Assembly: GCF_000376845.1 (NCBI RefSeq)
Contig: NZ_AQXY01000031.1
Location: 300,792-364,791, forward strand
Source of the DNA: Thioalkalivibrio sp. ALE14
GTDB taxonomy: Bacteria > Pseudomonadota > Gammaproteobacteria > Ectothiorhodospirales > Ectothiorhodospiraceae
Reading direction: 5' to 3'
DNA: 64,000 nt
Each line of letters begins with the position of its first letter. Positions within the stretch are counted from its first letter, which is position 1. The position numbers and the translations under genes were made by a program. A model generated the notes under the pieces. That model was not told the origin of the DNA. It saw only the letters and a list, made by a program, of their open reading frames with translations, and searched no databases. Of this stretch, positions 55,569 through 64,000 are shown in pieces.

Positions 55569-55911
55569 CCTGAAATCTCCCGTACCAGAGCCTGCTCGCC
55601 CCGTCAGGCCGTGAGGCGGCGGCACGGCAGCTTCGCCAGCAGCGCCTCGCGGCGTCCATCACTGTATCGAGGCATGATTCGCCGTCTCTGTCATCCCCTC
55701 GAGTCTGGGAGCATAGAACACAGAGGAGGATCTCGAGTTTCACAATCCCCGTTCTTGCTGGGCTGACGTGGGCGCCAGGTCCTCAAAGCCCCCGCGCCTT
55801 GAGGGCCTGACAGAACAAGCAATCACGGGTGTCCTCTTCCCATCGGGGTTAGCGGGCATCCCGACCGATCTCCATCGGGCCCAGACCTCAGGCATCCCCA
55901 CGACCGAAGCG
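55569..55911. other. 343-bp region with a repeat motif, no gene
   Basis: It contains AATCACGGGTGTCCTCTTCCC near 55829, a member of the motif family seen at 46080, 46134, 56782 and 60375. No convincing frame. Confidence 0.45.
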
Positions 55912-56244
55912 TCAGCGAATACTCGTGTCGTCCTTTCCGGGTGGGTCGACGCGCCATTCGGCGTCCGCGAATTCGCCAACGACCCGCACGTCCACGCACG
56001 CCGCCTGCTCTGCGATGATGCGGCGCACATTCTCCGGCTGGTGCGCCTCCATCGCATCGCGCTGATCCTTCGATTCCCAGTGCGCGATAGCCAGAAGTAC
56101 GTGCGGGTCGCCAATCTTCCGGTGCAGCCGGGTGCCACGGGCGCCGGGGGCCTGCTGGATGATGCGGCTGGCCCGCAGCCAGGCATCGGCGTACTGCTCG
56201 GCGGAACAGCCCGGTCGGAGGTGGATCTCGAACACGAAGATCAT
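55912..56244 (-). CDS. Antibiotic biosynthesis monooxygenase (ABM)-domain protein
   Basis: A 110-residue protein with the dimeric ferredoxin-like ABM fold: MIFVFEIHLRPGCSAEQYAD, then RGTRLHRKIGDPHVLLAIAH followed by WESKDQRDAMEAH. Such proteins include cofactor-free monooxygenases and heme-degrading enzymes, but many have no known reaction. GAAGGGAAG precedes the ATG. Confidence 0.75.
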   Translation of the reverse strand: MIFVFEIHLRPGCSAEQYADAWLRASRIIQQAPGARGTRLHRKIGDPHVLLAIAHWESKDQRDAMEAHQPENVRRIIAEQAACVDVRVVGEFADAEWRVDPPGKDDTSIR

Positions 56245-56300
56245 CCGCTTCCCTTCACTGCGGCGGGCCCTGCCGGTACCCGCCCTGCGCCCTGCAGCGC

Positions 56301-56621
56301 TCAGTCGTGGAAAATGATGCGGGCGCAGGAGGGGTCAGTATCAATACGAGAGCTGGAATACTCGCAGGCGTCCGCGATGTCCTTCAGCCTTGGCATGTCG
56401 TTGAGCTCGGCCAGCTTCCGTAGCAGGCCACTGCCTTCGCAGTTACGCTGCATCCCGCTGTCCGGGTCAGCGGTGCACCCGAACTCGCTGCCATCCACCG
56501 ACCAGTCCATACCCGATGGCATCATCAACACCACCGGCTCCTCGTGCATCACCTGGAACTTCACCCGTGCCGCGTTCTGTCCGTCCTGCCAGTCCACGGT
56601 CGGGAGGTTATCGCTGGCCAT
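56301..56621 (-). CDS. Small soluble protein, unknown
   Basis: A 106-residue acidic protein without a leader. Two regions stand out: VKFQVMHEEPVVLMMPSGMD and LRKLAELNDMPRLKDIADAC. Four cysteines are spread through it (GCTAD, RNCEG, DACEY, PSCAR). I do not recognise it. AAAGGAG precedes the ATG at 56621. Confidence 0.6.
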   Translation of the reverse strand: MASDNLPTVDWQDGQNAARVKFQVMHEEPVVLMMPSGMDWSVDGSEFGCTADPDSGMQRNCEGSGLLRKLAELNDMPRLKDIADACEYSSSRIDTDPSCARIIFHD

Positions 56622-56639
56622 GAGTCACTCCTTTCCGGT

Positions 56640-56800
56640 ATCCCGGGCAGTCTCACGAGGCCGTTATGGATCGCGTGTGGCATTCCCCGGTCTTCCCTCT
56701 GACGCTAGACCGCCTTCCGACAGTGCACAAGCAGCGCCACCCCATTGTCGGGCCTCGCGAGCTCATTTCGAGACGCAATAATCATGTCTGTCGCCTTTCT
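56640..56800. repeat. Diverged dispersed repeat related to 46165-46300
   Basis: TGACGCTAGACCGCNTTCC with flanks on both sides (GGATCGCG before, CACAAGC or CTCAAGC after) is shared with the region near 46243. It also has an AATCATGTCTGTC motif near 56782. Confidence 0.5.
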
Positions 56801-56821
56801 ATCCCCTGGCTACGGCAACGT

Positions 56822-57397
56822 TTACGACCGCATTGCGTTTTCGATCAGCGCTGCCATCTCGTTGCCAACATCTGCGATGGTGGTGGTGTTCCGTTCGCTG
56901 CGGGCAAGGATCAATGCCCCTTCCAGACTGGAGATGATGGTCCGGGCCAGGGTGACGGCTCGCGCCGGCCTGATACCCGCCGCTACGAGCGCATCCCGAT
57001 ACATCGCCATCCATTCCTCGAAGCTGGCCTGACAGGCTTCCGCGAGCGCGGACTCCTCCTCCGGCATATCCAGCACGATGGGCGCTACCGGACATCCGAA
57101 CGCGTAGCCGGACTCGCTCATCTCGCCCGCCGCCGCCTGAAAGAACCTGCGAATACCCTCAGCCGGGCCATTGGCGGCTTCCAGACAGCCCCGCAGGACC
57201 CGGCTGGCCTCCTCTACGCCGGCGCGCACCGCTTCCAGAACAAGGTCCGTCTTCCCGCCGGGAAAGTGAAAATAGAGCGATCCACGCGGCGCGCCACTGG
57301 CCTCGAGGATATCGTTCAGGCTCACACCATGGAGGCCGCGCGCCTGGATCAGGCGGGCGGTTGCCTCAATCATCCGCGTACGCGTGTCGGTTGCCAT
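56822..57397 (-). CDS. TetR/AcrR family regulator
   Basis: A 191-residue repressor. The N-terminal helix-turn-helix is canonical (MIEATARLIQARGLHGVSLN then GAPRGSLYFHFPGGK), and the ligand domain has GYAFGCPVAPIVLDMPEEES and ISSLEGALILARSERN, as in the LmrA/YxaF group. It is divergent from the methyltransferase gene 57560 and presumably controls it and itself. A candidate operator is at 57427-57440. Confidence 0.92.
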   Translation of the reverse strand: MATDTRTRMIEATARLIQARGLHGVSLNDILEASGAPRGSLYFHFPGGKTDLVLEAVRAGVEEASRVLRGCLEAANGPAEGIRRFFQAAAGEMSESGYAFGCPVAPIVLDMPEEESALAEACQASFEEWMAMYRDALVAAGIRPARAVTLARTIISSLEGALILARSERNTTTIADVGNEMAALIENAMRS

Positions 57398-57426
57398 GCC
57401 GTTTTTCTACCATCCTTGACGAACTA

Positions 57427-57440
57427 TGACGATCGGTCTA
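57427..57440. promoter_or_regulatory. Candidate TetR operator
   Basis: TGACGATCGGTCTA is one base short of the palindrome TAGACCGATCGGTCTA known for YxaF/LmrA-type repressors, and lies 30 bp from the TetR start in the shared divergent region. Confidence 0.5.
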
Positions 57441-57559
57441 CATACTCATACGAGCGCTCGCGTCACCGATTGGCCGAGGGGCAGGGATCATCCCGCCATG
57501 CGTCAACCGACCTCGGTGGACCGATACCACCGGCATGCCCACGAATCCGGGAGGCCACC

Positions 57560-58384
57560 ATGAACCAACAGGCCACTCAGCCCGCCGCCATCAAGCCGCA
57601 TCACGAATTCGCCGCCCAGATATGGGATCGCGGCGGACCGGACTACGACAACATCAGCTTCGGTGTCTCGGATGCCCTCGCCCATGCCGCCCAGCGGCTC
57701 AACCCACAGCCCGGCGACGAGGTCCTGGATGTGGCCACCGGCACCGGCTGGACAGCCCGCAATGTGGCGCGCTCCGGTGCTCGCGTCACCGGGACCGACA
57801 TCGCCTCAAGCCTGTTACGGGCCGCTGACGCGTTGTCCGGGCACTTGCAGCCGGCCATCAGCTTCCAGCGAGCCGACGCCGAGGACCTCCCCTTCTCGGA
57901 CGCCAGCTTCGACGGCGTGATCTCGACCTTCGGGGTCATGTTTGCGAGTGATCAGGCGCGGGCCGCCCGTGAACTGGGGCGCGTCTGCCGCAAGGGAGGC
58001 CGTCTGTCGCTGGCCGTCTGGGCCGCCGGCGGAACGGTCCAGGATTTCCTGGGCATCATTGGCCAGCACAGTGGCGCGCCTCCACCCGATCCGTCACCGC
58101 TGGCCTGGGGAGACCCCGACCATGTCCGAGACCTGCTGGGCGAGGACTTCGAGCTGTCGTTAGAGGAGGGCGTCAACCATCACTACTTCGACTCCGTCGA
58201 CGATGCCTGGGCTTGGTATGCGCGTGGATTCGGGCCGATGAAGCAGGTCCTCCATGACCTGCCCGCGGACCGCCAAGCCGCGTTCCGCCACGATATCGAC
58301 CACTATCACGGCAAGTTTGCCACCGACGCAGGTCTGCACATCCGCCGTGAATACCTGGTCATCATCGGGCGGCGCAAAGGCTGA
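57560..58384 (+). CDS. UbiE-type SAM methyltransferase under a TetR regulator
   Basis: A 274-residue type-11 methyltransferase: DEVLDVATGTGWTARNVARS (motif I), VTGTDIASSLLRAAD, then AEDLPFSDASFDGVISTFGV and VCRKGGRLSLAVWAAGG. The substrate cannot be told; the control by a TetR gene suggests a xenobiotic or toxic metal/metalloid-type inducer, which is inference. GGGAGG precedes ATG at 57560. Confidence 0.82.
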   Translation: MNQQATQPAAIKPHHEFAAQIWDRGGPDYDNISFGVSDALAHAAQRLNPQPGDEVLDVATGTGWTARNVARSGARVTGTDIASSLLRAADALSGHLQPAISFQRADAEDLPFSDASFDGVISTFGVMFASDQARAARELGRVCRKGGRLSLAVWAAGGTVQDFLGIIGQHSGAPPPDPSPLAWGDPDHVRDLLGEDFELSLEEGVNHHYFDSVDDAWAWYARGFGPMKQVLHDLPADRQAAFRHDIDHYHGKFATDAGLHIRREYLVIIGRRKG

Positions 58385-58742
58385 ATACGGCCGCCCCAAC
58401 CCGTGCAATCGGTCTCTCGGTATCGCCCGGCAGCCGGGACATCGGGCTCAGACCCGGCCTTTTGATCCCCACGCCGCGCCCAGCGAGCAACCGGCAGGGC
58501 ATGACCGTAACCAAAAACGTGGCTGTCCCCTTCGTCGCCTTCGCCGCCTCGCGGATTCATGGGCACGCTCACGCGTGAAGATTCACCCACCGTTATCGAG
58601 AAAACGCGGGGCCGGACCACGCTGACGGACTGACGCGACGCCGTCATGCCGCACCCATCCGGCCGGCAGGACGCTGCTCGCCCCGCTGTCCTCGCCCAGA
58701 CCGTCGTGCACCCACCCGCTCGAGGGCCCAGCAGGCCGTGAA
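58385..58742. other. 358-bp region, repeat debris, no gene
   Basis: GGCTCAGACCCGGCCTTTTGAT near 58444 and AACGTGGCTGTCCCCTTC near 58516 resemble the two dispersed repeat families. No frame is convincing. Confidence 0.4.
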
Positions 58743-59483
58743 TTACGGACGCACCTCGATCCGGCTGGTGACGTCGCGTACGCCGTCGATGCACCAGGCA
58801 TCCAGAACGGCCGCCTGCTCCTCGGAGGCCGTCGTCACGAGCCCGTCCAGCGTCACGACCCCGCCGGCCGTGGACAGTCGCAGCTGTTCCGTGTGCACGG
58901 CCGGATCCTCTTCCAGGGCAATACGCAGGGCATCCGTGATCTCGTCGTCGGAATCGCCCTGCGGGGGCAGCACTTCCAGCTGGTTATCCACTGCCTCGCA
59001 CCCGTGCACCCTCCAGGCCAGGCATTCCGCCAGCCGTCGATGCGACAGACTCTCGACCACCCCGTTCAGGGTCACGAGGCCCTCCTCCGCATAGACCTCG
59101 ATCTGATAGCTGTCGGGTCCTGCGTCCTGCACGGTGTCGAATTTTGTTCCCGTGTGGGTCCGCAGCGAGTACCGAGCAAATACCGAATCCGCCGCCAGGC
59201 GCCTCACCAGTTCGTCGCGCAACTGACGATCCCCCATCCGTTCCCCGACGTCACGGCGCAGCCGGTCCTCGATCCGAGCGGAATCGCCGACGACTTCACG
59301 TGCCAGAACCCCGGCCCGGCGCTTCGCGGCGACATCCGCGACCGTCCCTTCCAGCACAAGGTGGTCATCGCGTACGCGCACCTTGATCGGATACTTGTGC
59401 AGATCAATCCACCGATCGCGTTCGAACACGGCCAATACCTTCGTAACCCATTCATTTCGATGTTCCGAACCCGTTTCGCTCAT
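58743..59483 (-). CDS. Triple-BON-domain protein
   Basis: A 246-residue protein with three BON repeats (about 12-75, 85-170 and 175-245), each built like IKVRVRDDHLVLEGTVADVA, YQIEVYAEEGLVTLNGVVES and LRLSTAGGVVTLDGLVTTAS. BON domains bind membranes or phospholipids and are common in stress proteins such as OsmY. There is no signal peptide, which is unusual for BON proteins. It lies divergent from the CBS gene at 59806. Confidence 0.85.
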   Translation of the reverse strand: MSETGSEHRNEWVTKVLAVFERDRWIDLHKYPIKVRVRDDHLVLEGTVADVAAKRRAGVLAREVVGDSARIEDRLRRDVGERMGDRQLRDELVRRLAADSVFARYSLRTHTGTKFDTVQDAGPDSYQIEVYAEEGLVTLNGVVESLSHRRLAECLAWRVHGCEAVDNQLEVLPPQGDSDDEITDALRIALEEDPAVHTEQLRLSTAGGVVTLDGLVTTASEEQAAVLDAWCIDGVRDVTSRIEVRP

Positions 59484-59805
59484 CGTATGACCCTCTTCGT
59501 TTGCCGGACATGACCGGCGTACCGCTCCCGCTTCATCCATAGATCAGAGTCTCGACCCAGGCAAGGCCGGAGACCAGGCCGCGCCACCTCATAGGATTCG
59601 GCATCGGCCCGGCGGCATGGAGGCCGACCCACTGAGCCGCAGCGACCGCCGCGCCCCCGGCGTCGGTTCTTTGACCACTGACCCGCGACAGCCTGTGGCC
59701 GCCGGGCCTGTCGCCTATATTCATGGGAAGCGGGTTGACCCGCACAACCGGGCCGGCGGGACGTCCGGAAGGACACTCCGGGGCCACGGGACCAGGAGGA
59801 TGGGC
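59484..59805. other. 322-bp divergent gap, no gene
   Basis: Between the BON and CBS genes. It ends in AGGAGG for the CBS gene; nothing else is recognisable. Confidence 0.4.
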
Positions 59806-60255
59806 ATGCAAGTGGCCGAAGTCTGCAACCGCGAGGTGATCATCATTACGGGTGACGAATCCGTAAAGACGGCCGCCGACCTGATGCGAAACCACCACGT
59901 GGGGGACGTGGTCCTGGTGGAGGAACACGAAGGCCGGCGGGTCCCGACAGGCCTGATCACCGATCGCGATCTGGTGCTTGAGGTGATGGTGCCGGGGGTG
60001 GACCCCGAGACACTCGCGGTCCGCGATATCGTGACCCAGCCGCTGGTGGCGATCAGCGAAGGGGCCAGCCTGTTCGAAGCCCTGGAGCTAATGCGTGCCA
60101 AGGTGATTCGCAGGCTGCCCGTGGTTGATGCCGATGGCGCGCTGGTGGGAATTCTGGCAGTCGATGACGTGGTCGGCCTGCTCACCGAGATGCTCGGTCG
60201 GGTGGCCGGTGTCGTGGAGCTGCAACGCACCCGCGAGGGCCGCCGACGTCCCTGA
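59806..60255 (+). CDS. Two-CBS-domain protein
   Basis: A 149-residue tandem CBS protein (about 8-65 and 73-128): VIIITGDESVKTAADLMRNH, RRVPTGLITDRDLVLEVMV, LVAISEGASLFEALELMRAK and LPVVDADGALVGILAVDDVV. ATG at 59806 has AGGAGG six bases upstream; the earlier ATG at 59800 overlaps it. Divergent from the BON gene, so they may share control. Confidence 0.88.
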   Translation: MQVAEVCNREVIIITGDESVKTAADLMRNHHVGDVVLVEEHEGRRVPTGLITDRDLVLEVMVPGVDPETLAVRDIVTQPLVAISEGASLFEALELMRAKVIRRLPVVDADGALVGILAVDDVVGLLTEMLGRVAGVVELQRTREGRRRP

Positions 60256-60460
60256 CCCGGTTGCGCCGCTGCTGCCTCGCGCTGTTGCACAGGGCCGCTC
60301 ATACCCTACATCACGGAGAGGAACCCGATCCTGTTGCGGGGTCCCGGCATGACAGACGAAACACAGGGGGAAATCATGGGTGTCCCCTTCTTCCTGTCTT
60401 CCCTTCTTCCTGTCTTTACCCGGGAGCGGATGGAGATCGTCTTTGTGCTTTCGCAGCGAA

Positions 60461-61090
60461 TCAGAGGCGTGGATTCCGCCGGCCCAGGCTCCCCGAATCT
60501 CCTGCCTTGGAGGACGGGCCGAACACCGTGGCGAGAATCATGCGCGTGGAGATCGCGATCAGCACCACCCCAAGTAGCAGCATGCCATCGACCACCCAGC
60601 CGTTCTCGAACCACGGCAGGAGCGGATCCGAATTTCCGAGTCGTTCCGCCAGACCGAGTCCCAGCAGCATCGCTCCCGGCGTATGCACCAGGACGGCAAG
60701 CCGCATCGCCCGCGACCGGCCATCCTGTCCCGGGTCCGCATCATTCCCTGGATGCGATTCGGACTCATGCCCTGCAACGTCGGTCACCAGAGGGTCCCAC
60801 CCCGGGTTCACATTCGTCTCCTGCGTTGGCGATACGGACGGGTATCGCCGCAGGAACATCCGAGCAAGACCGACTGGAACGACCAAAAAGCTCAGTAACA
60901 CTGCCACCAGCGCCATCCCCAACGACGGGTCGCCACCCGCGATGGCCCAGGTCACAAAGAAAGCCACGGCAGGGAGAATCAGTGTGGCAAGGGCGTACCC
61001 CAGCCGAGGCCCTAGTGCGGCCCGCCTGGCCATAAACAGGATTCCCAGTGCGACCACCACTGCGGGGATATACAGAATCAGTAAAACCAT
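60461..61090 (-). CDS. Membrane protein, intact copy (decayed paralogue at 45646)
   Basis: A 209-residue protein: three N-terminal helices (about 3-22, 32-52, 58-78), a polar loop (85-125), then two more (132-150, 165-190), ending LGRRNPRL. I do not know the family. GGAGG is five bases before ATG at 61090. A frameshifted copy of its second half is at 45646-46066, so this locus has been duplicated. Confidence 0.65.
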   Translation of the reverse strand: MVLLILYIPAVVVALGILFMARRAALGPRLGYALATLILPAVAFFVTWAIAGGDPSLGMALVAVLLSFLVVPVGLARMFLRRYPSVSPTQETNVNPGWDPLVTDVAGHESESHPGNDADPGQDGRSRAMRLAVLVHTPGAMLLGLGLAERLGNSDPLLPWFENGWVVDGMLLLGVVLIAISTRMILATVFGPSSKAGDSGSLGRRNPRL

Positions 61091-61254
61091 GCGCGCCTCC
61101 ATGCGTCGCTTTTCACTACTATTGGCCCGAGTCCGATCAGGCCAACAATCCAGGGACAGAACCCGACCCCACAGCCCCTTCTATCAGCCGGTCCCGATAT
61201 TTGCCAGCCAGTGCTCTCGCCGCTCGCGGTGTGTCCTCACCTGCTAGACCGTCG

Positions 61255-62076
61255 TCACGCCGCATTCTTGTAAACGAACGCCCTGACTGCCTCAACATAC
61301 CGCTCCGGGTGTGTCACATGAGGTACGTGGCCAGCGCCCGACAAGGTAACGACCTCCCCCATCGGCAACGCGTCTGCGAGCTTGGCGACCACAGGTCCGA
61401 AGGTGGGTGGGCTCTGATCTCCCACGGTGAGAAGGGCTGGCCGCGAGAACCCCTTGATCCAGTCCAGATCGAAGGCAAACTGTTCCGGATCGTTTGATTC
61501 GTCGAGAAAAGTGGGCGCATTGTCGATCATGGTCTGCCGGAACTCCCACGGAAGCTGTGCCCAGGTGCCGGGGCCGAGCGCCACGGTCTCGACGAACTGC
61601 TCCGCGGCACCGGCATGATCGCCAGCCGCGATGCGCTCGACCACCGCACTGATCCGCCTCTCGGCGTCCCGGAGCGTCGGCGCCATGGCGGGATCATCTT
61701 CCAGCAACGAGAACAACGGCGGCTCGTGCCCGATCACCCCCCGGACCAGATCCGGCCGTTCGCCGGCCAACCGAAGCGTGATCGACGCACCAAAGGAGTT
61801 CCCCACCACCCATAGGGGCCCAAGTTCGAGATGCTCGATCAAGGCAACGAGGTCTGCGACATCCTCGCGAACGCTGCCTTGCGTGGCCGGCCGCTCGCTT
61901 TCGCCATGTCCGCGCCGGTCATAAGCGAGGACCCGGAATGAATCGGCCAGTAGCGGGACCACCGGCTCCCAGGTCCGGTGGGATACCCAGCTCCCGTGCA
62001 CCAGCACGATGGGAATCTCGCCCGTGCCGGTGAGTTCATGGAAGAGGCGGACGTCGTTCACGGTTGCCAATGCCAT
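61255..62076 (-). CDS. Alpha/beta hydrolase (haloperoxidase/esterase-like)
   Basis: A 273-residue soluble hydrolase: IPIVLVHGSWVSHRTWEPVV (oxyanion), VLAYDRRGHGESERP, the serine in VVGNSFGASITLRLAGER (GNSFG), the acid in LLTVGDQSPPTF and the histidine in SGAGHVPHVTHPERYV. This order fits the general non-heme haloperoxidase/esterase branch. Substrate unknown. GAGGAGG precedes ATG at 62076. Confidence 0.87.
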   Translation of the reverse strand: MALATVNDVRLFHELTGTGEIPIVLVHGSWVSHRTWEPVVPLLADSFRVLAYDRRGHGESERPATQGSVREDVADLVALIEHLELGPLWVVGNSFGASITLRLAGERPDLVRGVIGHEPPLFSLLEDDPAMAPTLRDAERRISAVVERIAAGDHAGAAEQFVETVALGPGTWAQLPWEFRQTMIDNAPTFLDESNDPEQFAFDLDWIKGFSRPALLTVGDQSPPTFGPVVAKLADALPMGEVVTLSGAGHVPHVTHPERYVEAVRAFVYKNAA

Positions 62077-62694
62077 TCCTGCCCCTCCTCGACCGGGACC
62101 TGCGAGCACCCGGAAACGCGCAGCCGGGCACCACCATCGATCCCCATAACCGTAACCTGGGGATACGCGGATTTACAGGCGTTTCCCTGCGGCACATGGA
62201 TTGTGCCGCTGGCATCGACCACCGCAGGGGCAGTTGATTCCGGAGCAAGCTGCAAGCCCCTTCGCCAGTGCAAGGGCATACAAGACGATGCAGCGCCGCG
62301 CGCGCCGAGAAAGCCAGGATGGCTTGATTCAGCGCTTCCCTGGATGGATTCTGCACGCTTCCCGGCCCGCCCCGGCACGCGGTGGACGTCAGATGCCGGA
62401 CACGCCCCGGCCGGTGATGGCGCTTCGCCCGTGGCATGGCTTCCCTCCCTGGAAGTCCTATTTCATGGCCGAAATGACCGCTCTAAGCTTGAATCGCGCC
62501 CTTTCTAGACCCGTTTCCCGCAGTTTTTCCGTCGGTTACCGAGGTCCGACCCCGTTATTGGCCCCGTTATTGGCCCCGTTATTGGATGGGCTGCGCGGAT
62601 CTGGCTGTCCTCTACTTCGCCGCTCCCAGCCCACCGCTCACCAATCCGGCACCCTGCTATGCTCAGGGAAAGGACATGAAGCGGGACAGTGACC
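62077..62694. other. 618-bp region with possible gene debris
   Basis: On the minus strand a frame ending at 62058 has a protein-like end (ASGTIHVPQGNACKSAYPQV, then GARLRVSGCS), but no start or plausible N-terminus; it may be a remnant. A 12-bp triple repeat is at 62550. Nothing else is recognised. Confidence 0.35.
62550..62585. repeat. 12-bp unit repeated three times
   Basis: CCCCGTTATTGG occurs three times in a row without mismatch at 62550-62585, 110 bp before the broken diguanylate cyclase gene. Confidence 0.85.
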
Positions 62695-63706
62695 ATGTTC
62701 TGTGACGGCAAGACCGGGAGCGGATCCCCAGCACCAGACGTCATGCCGATGGATCCGACAGCATTGGAATGGCTGGTGGAGCAGTTGCCACAAGCCGTTG
62801 TGGTGAGCGATGGCGAAGGGTTCATACGCCAGATCAATGCAAAGGCCCAGGCACTTTTCGGGTACATCGGAGAAGATGCCGTAGGGCATCCCGTGGAGCT
62901 CCTGGTTCCGGAACACTCGCAGCAATCCCACGAGGCATACCGCCGGAAGTACTTGAAGGCCCCTGCGGGGCGCCCCATGGGAAACGGCCGCAACCTTTGG
63001 GCTTTACACAGGGACGGACGGAAAATCCCCGTGGAGGTCGCGCTAACCCCCGTACGCCTGGACAACAGCTGGGCCATCATCGTCTCCCTCGTCGATCTCT
63101 CCGCGCATTACGAGCTGCAGCACAAGCTGCGTCAGGAACGCGATTTCAGCAACGCTGTGATCGACGGCCTGCCCGCCGTGTTCTATGTGCTGGATGATTC
63201 TGGCCGCTTCATCCGCTGGAACCACAACTTCAAGCGGGTGACCGGCCTGGGCGGCAGCGAACTGACTCGCATCAATGCCGTGGATCTCTTCGCCGGCGAG
63301 GATCAGCCTCGTGTGGCCCAGGCGATCAAGCGCGTCTTCGAAACCGGATCGGGCGACCTCGAGGCCGCCATGCGCGGTGCATCCGGGGCGTACATCCCGC
63401 ACTACTTCACCGGTCTGCGGGTAGAACTCAACGGACAACCCTGTCTGACCGGGACCGGCATCGACATCTCTGCCCGCAAGCAGATCGAAGCCGAGCTGCA
63501 TCATCAGGCCCACCATGACAGCCTGACCGGCCTCATGAACCGGAGGGCATTCGATGAGTTGTTGCCGCACGAAGTCGAACGCGCCCGCCGTTACGGGTCC
63601 CCGTTAAGCTTGATCATGTTTGATATCGACCACTTCAAGTCTGTCAACGACCGTCATGGACACGAGATCGGTGACCAAATCCTGTGCCAGGTAGCGGACA
63701 CGCTGG
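62695..63706 (+). pseudogene. PAS-PAS-GGDEF gene cut by an IS256-family element
   Basis: About 337 codons remain: PAS1 (25-135, [20 protein letters not shown]), PAS2 (150-265, ending [11 protein letters not shown]) and the first third of a GGDEF domain ([20 protein letters not shown], then [20 protein letters not shown]). It stops being GGDEF-like right after CQVADTL, before the catalytic motif, where the IS end begins. The fused frame continues ~50 codons into the IS. The product cannot make c-di-GMP. Confidence 0.88.
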
Positions 63707-64000
63707 AGTTATGGTCAAGTCTGGTGTATGAGCGATGGCAGGTTCAGGCGGCGCTCCGGTCGGTGATGGATGACTCCTCGTCGTTGGTCGGATCGGTCTG
63801 CTCGATGCCGTCGATGAACTTGACCCCGCGCTCAAGCTTGTCGAGCCATTCGTAACCCCGGAGCCGACGCCAGCGCTTCTGCGCGCTCTGACCGAGCTTG
63901 AACGTCAGGCTCAGGACGGTGTTGCGGGTCACGCAGCCCCGGGTCTTGTGGGTGCGCAGCCGCACGGTGGCGAAGGTCGATTCGATCGGGTTGGTGGACC
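63706..64000 (-). mobile_element. IS256-family element, left part (continues past the window)
   Basis: The end near 63706 is marked by GTTATGGTCAAGTCTGGTGT, resembling IS256-family terminal repeats, and by the sudden loss of the GGDEF frame. The transposase gene enters from the right edge. Target duplication cannot be tested without the other end. Confidence 0.75.
63744..64000 (-). CDS. IS256-family transposase, C-terminal part
   Basis: About 85 residues are visible: [40 protein letters not shown] and [20 protein letters not shown], the classic C-terminal end of mutator/IS256 DDE transposases. The gene starts beyond base 64000. The stop at 63744 is ~40 bp from the element end. Confidence 0.9.
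   Translation of the reverse strand, partial: STNPIESTFATVRLRTHKTRGCVTRNTVLSLTFKLGQSAQKRWRRLRGYEWLDKLERGVKFIDGIEQTDPTNDEESSITDRSAA

Noticed and set aside
56666..58384. Whether the methyltransferase at 57560 is the sarcosine/dimethylglycine partner of the one at 49162
   Set aside because: Its motifs are those of the general UbiE group and it lacks the segments typical of the betaine-forming enzyme.
62058..62378. 106-codon minus-strand frame upstream of the hydrolase at 61255
   Set aside because: The end is protein-like but the start and N-terminal half are not; kept only as possible debris.
62550..62585. CRISPR-like repeat
   Set aside because: The 12-bp units are directly adjacent with no spacers.

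Overview
The window is a stretch of high-GC, tightly packed chromosome from a Gram-negative gammaproteobacterium. It has lipoproteins with clear lipoboxes, OmpA-type proteins, a flagellin, thioredoxin 2 and MsrA. A glycine-sarcosine-type methyltransferase (betaine synthesis), a membrane pyrophosphatase and an exported DsrE-family protein fit a halophilic or haloalkaliphilic Ectothiorhodospiraceae-like host such as Thioalkalivibrio. That placement is inferred from gene content and composition, not demonstrated. I saw no tRNA, rRNA, CRISPR array or phage.

Layout. 1-8.8 kb: an edge-truncated Ycf46-like AAA ATPase, a TVP38-type membrane protein, a methyltransferase, a PAS-GAF-GGDEF cyclase, AcuI-type reductase, a zinc-ribbon protein, thioredoxin 2, a patatin phospholipase and a pentapeptide-repeat protein. 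8.8-24 kb: signalling proteins (CSS-EAL, PAS-GGDEF, PAS3-GGDEF-EAL, a BdlA-like soluble chemoreceptor, HD-GYP) mixed with lipoproteins, an MliC-like inhibitor overlapping a kinase, MsrA, and a lone flagellin behind a near-consensus sigma-28 promoter. 24-41 kb: two exported proteins of unknown function, another EAL protein, DUF4197, a lipase-like hydrolase, an OmpA protein, a MOSC protein, an exported DsrE protein, a GGDEF-EAL protein, a lactate-permease-family transporter and a K+-independent-type H+-pyrophosphatase. 41-64 kb is more accessory: a HIT protein, a DUF3012 lipoprotein, hydrolases, a MocR regulator divergent from a glycine methyltransferase, a site-2 protease with CBS proteins, a ligase-carrier-acyltransferase fusion, a TetR/methyltransferase pair, BON and CBS proteins, three pseudogenes, several dispersed repeat families, and an IS256-family element that cuts a diguanylate cyclase gene at the right edge.

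Two themes stand out. First, cyclic-di-GMP: eight genes carry GGDEF, EAL or HD-GYP domains (one of them broken by the IS) and a ninth is BdlA-like, all in 64 kb, alongside flagellin and many envelope proteins. Second, repeats: two abutting ~300-bp elements at 19663-20248 have 33-bp inverted ends starting with CTAG, share an internal stem layout, and differ by paired compensating changes in the ends and in an inner 15-bp stem. Shorter copies of the CTAG end sit exactly on the stop codons of two other genes. This element family is the best candidate here for something undescribed.
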